Below are positions 63,094 to 64,000 of a stretch of 64,000 nucleotides of DNA, in pieces. Source of the DNA: Verrucomicrobiota bacterium (GTDB lineage Bacteria > Verrucomicrobiota > Kiritimatiellia > UBA8416 > JABMPJ01). Position numbers and translations under genes: made by a program. The number at the start of each line of letters is the position of its first letter. The stretch's first letter is position 1. Location: contig JABGQM010000001.1 in the NCBI GenBank assembly GCA_018648805.1, positions 6,056-70,055 on the forward strand, read 5' to 3'. The notes beneath the pieces were generated by a model. That model was not told where the DNA came from and ran no database searches. It saw nothing but the letters and a program-made list of their open reading frames with translations.

Positions 63094-64000
63094 CTAGATC
63101 AGGTCTTCCGCCGTCAGCGCCAGGACGCCCTCTTGCATTCCCTGGAAGAACCGTCCGGCCATGGCGCCGTCGATGACGCGGTGGTCGAATGAGAGGCTGA
63201 GGTAGAGGGTGTCGGCGAAACGGAACGAGTCGCCGTCGGGCACGGGCTGCTTGGTGATCGCGCCCATGCCCAGAATGGCGACCTGGGGCTGGTTGATGAT
63301 GGGGGTCCCGAAGAGCGACCCAAAGGTTCCGAAGTTGGAGATCGTGAAGGTGCCACCATCAATGTCCTCGCGGGCCAGCTGACGGTTGCGTGCCAGGTGG
63401 ACCAGGCGGTCGAGATCCTTGGCAATCTCCGGCAGGGAGCGTGTGTCCGTGTTGCGGATCACCGGCACCACCAGGCTCTCATCCGGTAGAGCCACGGCAC
63501 ACCCGACATTGATTGCGTCGCGCTGGAGGATATAGGAACCGAAGGCCGACGCATTGACATTGGGGAAGCGGCGCAGCAGCTTCCCGGTCACCGAGAGCAT
63601 GATCGTGGTGTAGGTGATGTTGACGCCGTGGGTGGCCTTGAACTCCTCTTTGAGGCCGTTGCGCAGCGCCACAAGCTGGGTCACGTCGAGCGCGTGGACC
63701 ATGGTGACATGCGCACTGGTGTGGATCGACTGTACCATGTGATCCGCAATACTGCGTCGAATCGAGCTCATCGGCACAACGTGCCCATGCTCCTTGAGGG
63801 CATCCACATCGACCGGGTCGCGTGTCGAAGAGGTGCCGGACGCGCCTGTTGTGGCGGGGCGGGTGGCGATATACTCGATCAGGTCATGTCGCGTGACGCG
63901 ACCCTGTTGGCCGGTCCCGTTGAGGGCTTCCAGCTCACTCATACTGACGTTGTGGCGCAGGGCGATACGCGCCACGCTGGGAGAGAGCCAGTCGCGCGCC
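63094..64000 (-). CDS. 2-oxoacid dehydrogenase E2 component (dihydrolipoamide acyltransferase), C-terminal part (5' end outside window)
   Basis: The frame is open to the window edge, so the lipoyl domain lies outside. The fragment begins with the peripheral-subunit-binding domain (WLSPSVARIALRHNVSMSEL...GRVTRHDLIEY), followed by an Ala/Thr/Ser-rich linker and the catalytic domain (PMSSIRRSIADHMVQSIHTSAHVTMVHALDV). The acyltransferase motif SFDHRVIDGAMAGRF holds the catalytic His and Asp; TISNFGTFGSLFGTPIINQPQVAILGMG is typical. It would transfer acyl groups to CoA in a pyruvate- or branched-chain dehydrogenase complex. The gap to the rhamnosidase (63001-63093) shows nothing. Confidence 0.9.
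   Translation of the reverse strand, partial: ARDWLSPSVARIALRHNVSMSELEALNGTGQQGRVTRHDLIEYIATRPATTGASGTSSTRDPVDVDALKEHGHVVPMSSIRRSIADHMVQSIHTSAHVTMVHALDVTQLVALRNGLKEEFKATHGVNITYTTIMLSVTGKLLRRFPNVNASAFGSYILQRDAINVGCAVALPDESLVVPVIRNTDTRSLPEIAKDLDRLVHLARNRQLAREDIDGGTFTISNFGTFGSLFGTPIINQPQVAILGMGAITKQPVPDGDSFRFADTLYLSLSFDHRVIDGAMAGRFFQGMQEGVLALTAEDLI

Noticed and set aside
1-64000. tRNA and rRNA genes
   Set aside because: No cloverleaf with anticodon arm and T-loop, and no rRNA-like stretches were recognised by eye; a tRNA search program was not available.

Overview
The window is a GC-rich chromosomal segment that reads like a Verrucomicrobiota/Kiritimatiellota/Lentisphaerota-type (PVC) bacterium, probably from an environmental assembly. 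The evidence is the gene vocabulary: six Tat-exported Gfo/Idh/MocA oxidoreductases, four ThuA-like proteins, DUF1080 (3-keto-disaccharide hydrolase fold) proteins fused to HEAT repeats, DUF6807/PmoA and DUF6288-like secreted proteins, PQQ-type propellers and a discoidin-type protein. The phylum call is inference from family content; no rRNA or tRNA gene was recognised.

Layout. 1-519 is the end of a PQQ-propeller gene. 745-26826 (all minus strand) is a long, tightly packed catabolic island: MFS, sodium/solute and Nramp-like transporters, five Tat Gfo/Idh/MocA dehydrogenases, four secreted ThuA proteins, three DUF1080 genes carrying four DUF1080 domains (two genes are HEAT fusions, one of them frameshifted), two cytosolic TIM-barrel sugar isomerase/epimerase-like enzymes and DUF6807. 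A sixth Tat dehydrogenase diverges at 27030. This combination matches known C3-oxidation (3-keto-glycoside) chemistry: dehydrogenase makes the keto sugar, DUF1080/ThuA/TIM-barrel proteins process it. The signal peptides would put the first steps in the periplasm, with uptake by the three transporters.

28652-33284 holds a seven-CXXCH cytochrome with a membrane C-terminus, an ApbE-like flavin transferase and a discoidin-like protein. 33295-38448 holds an Agl23-type glycosyltransferase, a GT2, another PQQ propeller and a VAO-type flavin oxidase. 38575-42082 holds hpt, an EamA transporter and recQ. 42826-49157 is a self-regulated TetR / outer-membrane channel / adaptor / RND pump operon with a clear palindromic operator. 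49229-53983 is a very large secreted DUF6288-like protein. 54241-54875 is a HigBA-type toxin-antitoxin pair, 54986-59375 a CheB-CheR-PAS and hybrid histidine kinase pair, 59676-59954 a remnant of an SGNH hydrolase, 59986-62985 a GH78 rhamnosidase, and 63094 onward the C-terminal part of a 2-oxoacid dehydrogenase E2.

The non-coding DNA is unusually rich in structured repeats: (a) two elements (526-747 and 42123-42726) with the same end sequences but different palindromic interiors; (b) three intergenic inverted repeats built from TTGGATATT words; (c) heptanucleotide arrays (GCAGTGA-like) in which three genes terminate; (d) a long imperfect palindrome with repeated GGTTAAG words at 16185-16350; (e) a tandem 19-bp palindromic repeat at 17729-17766; and (f) a 28-bp CCACGGA-type hairpin at 20021-20101.
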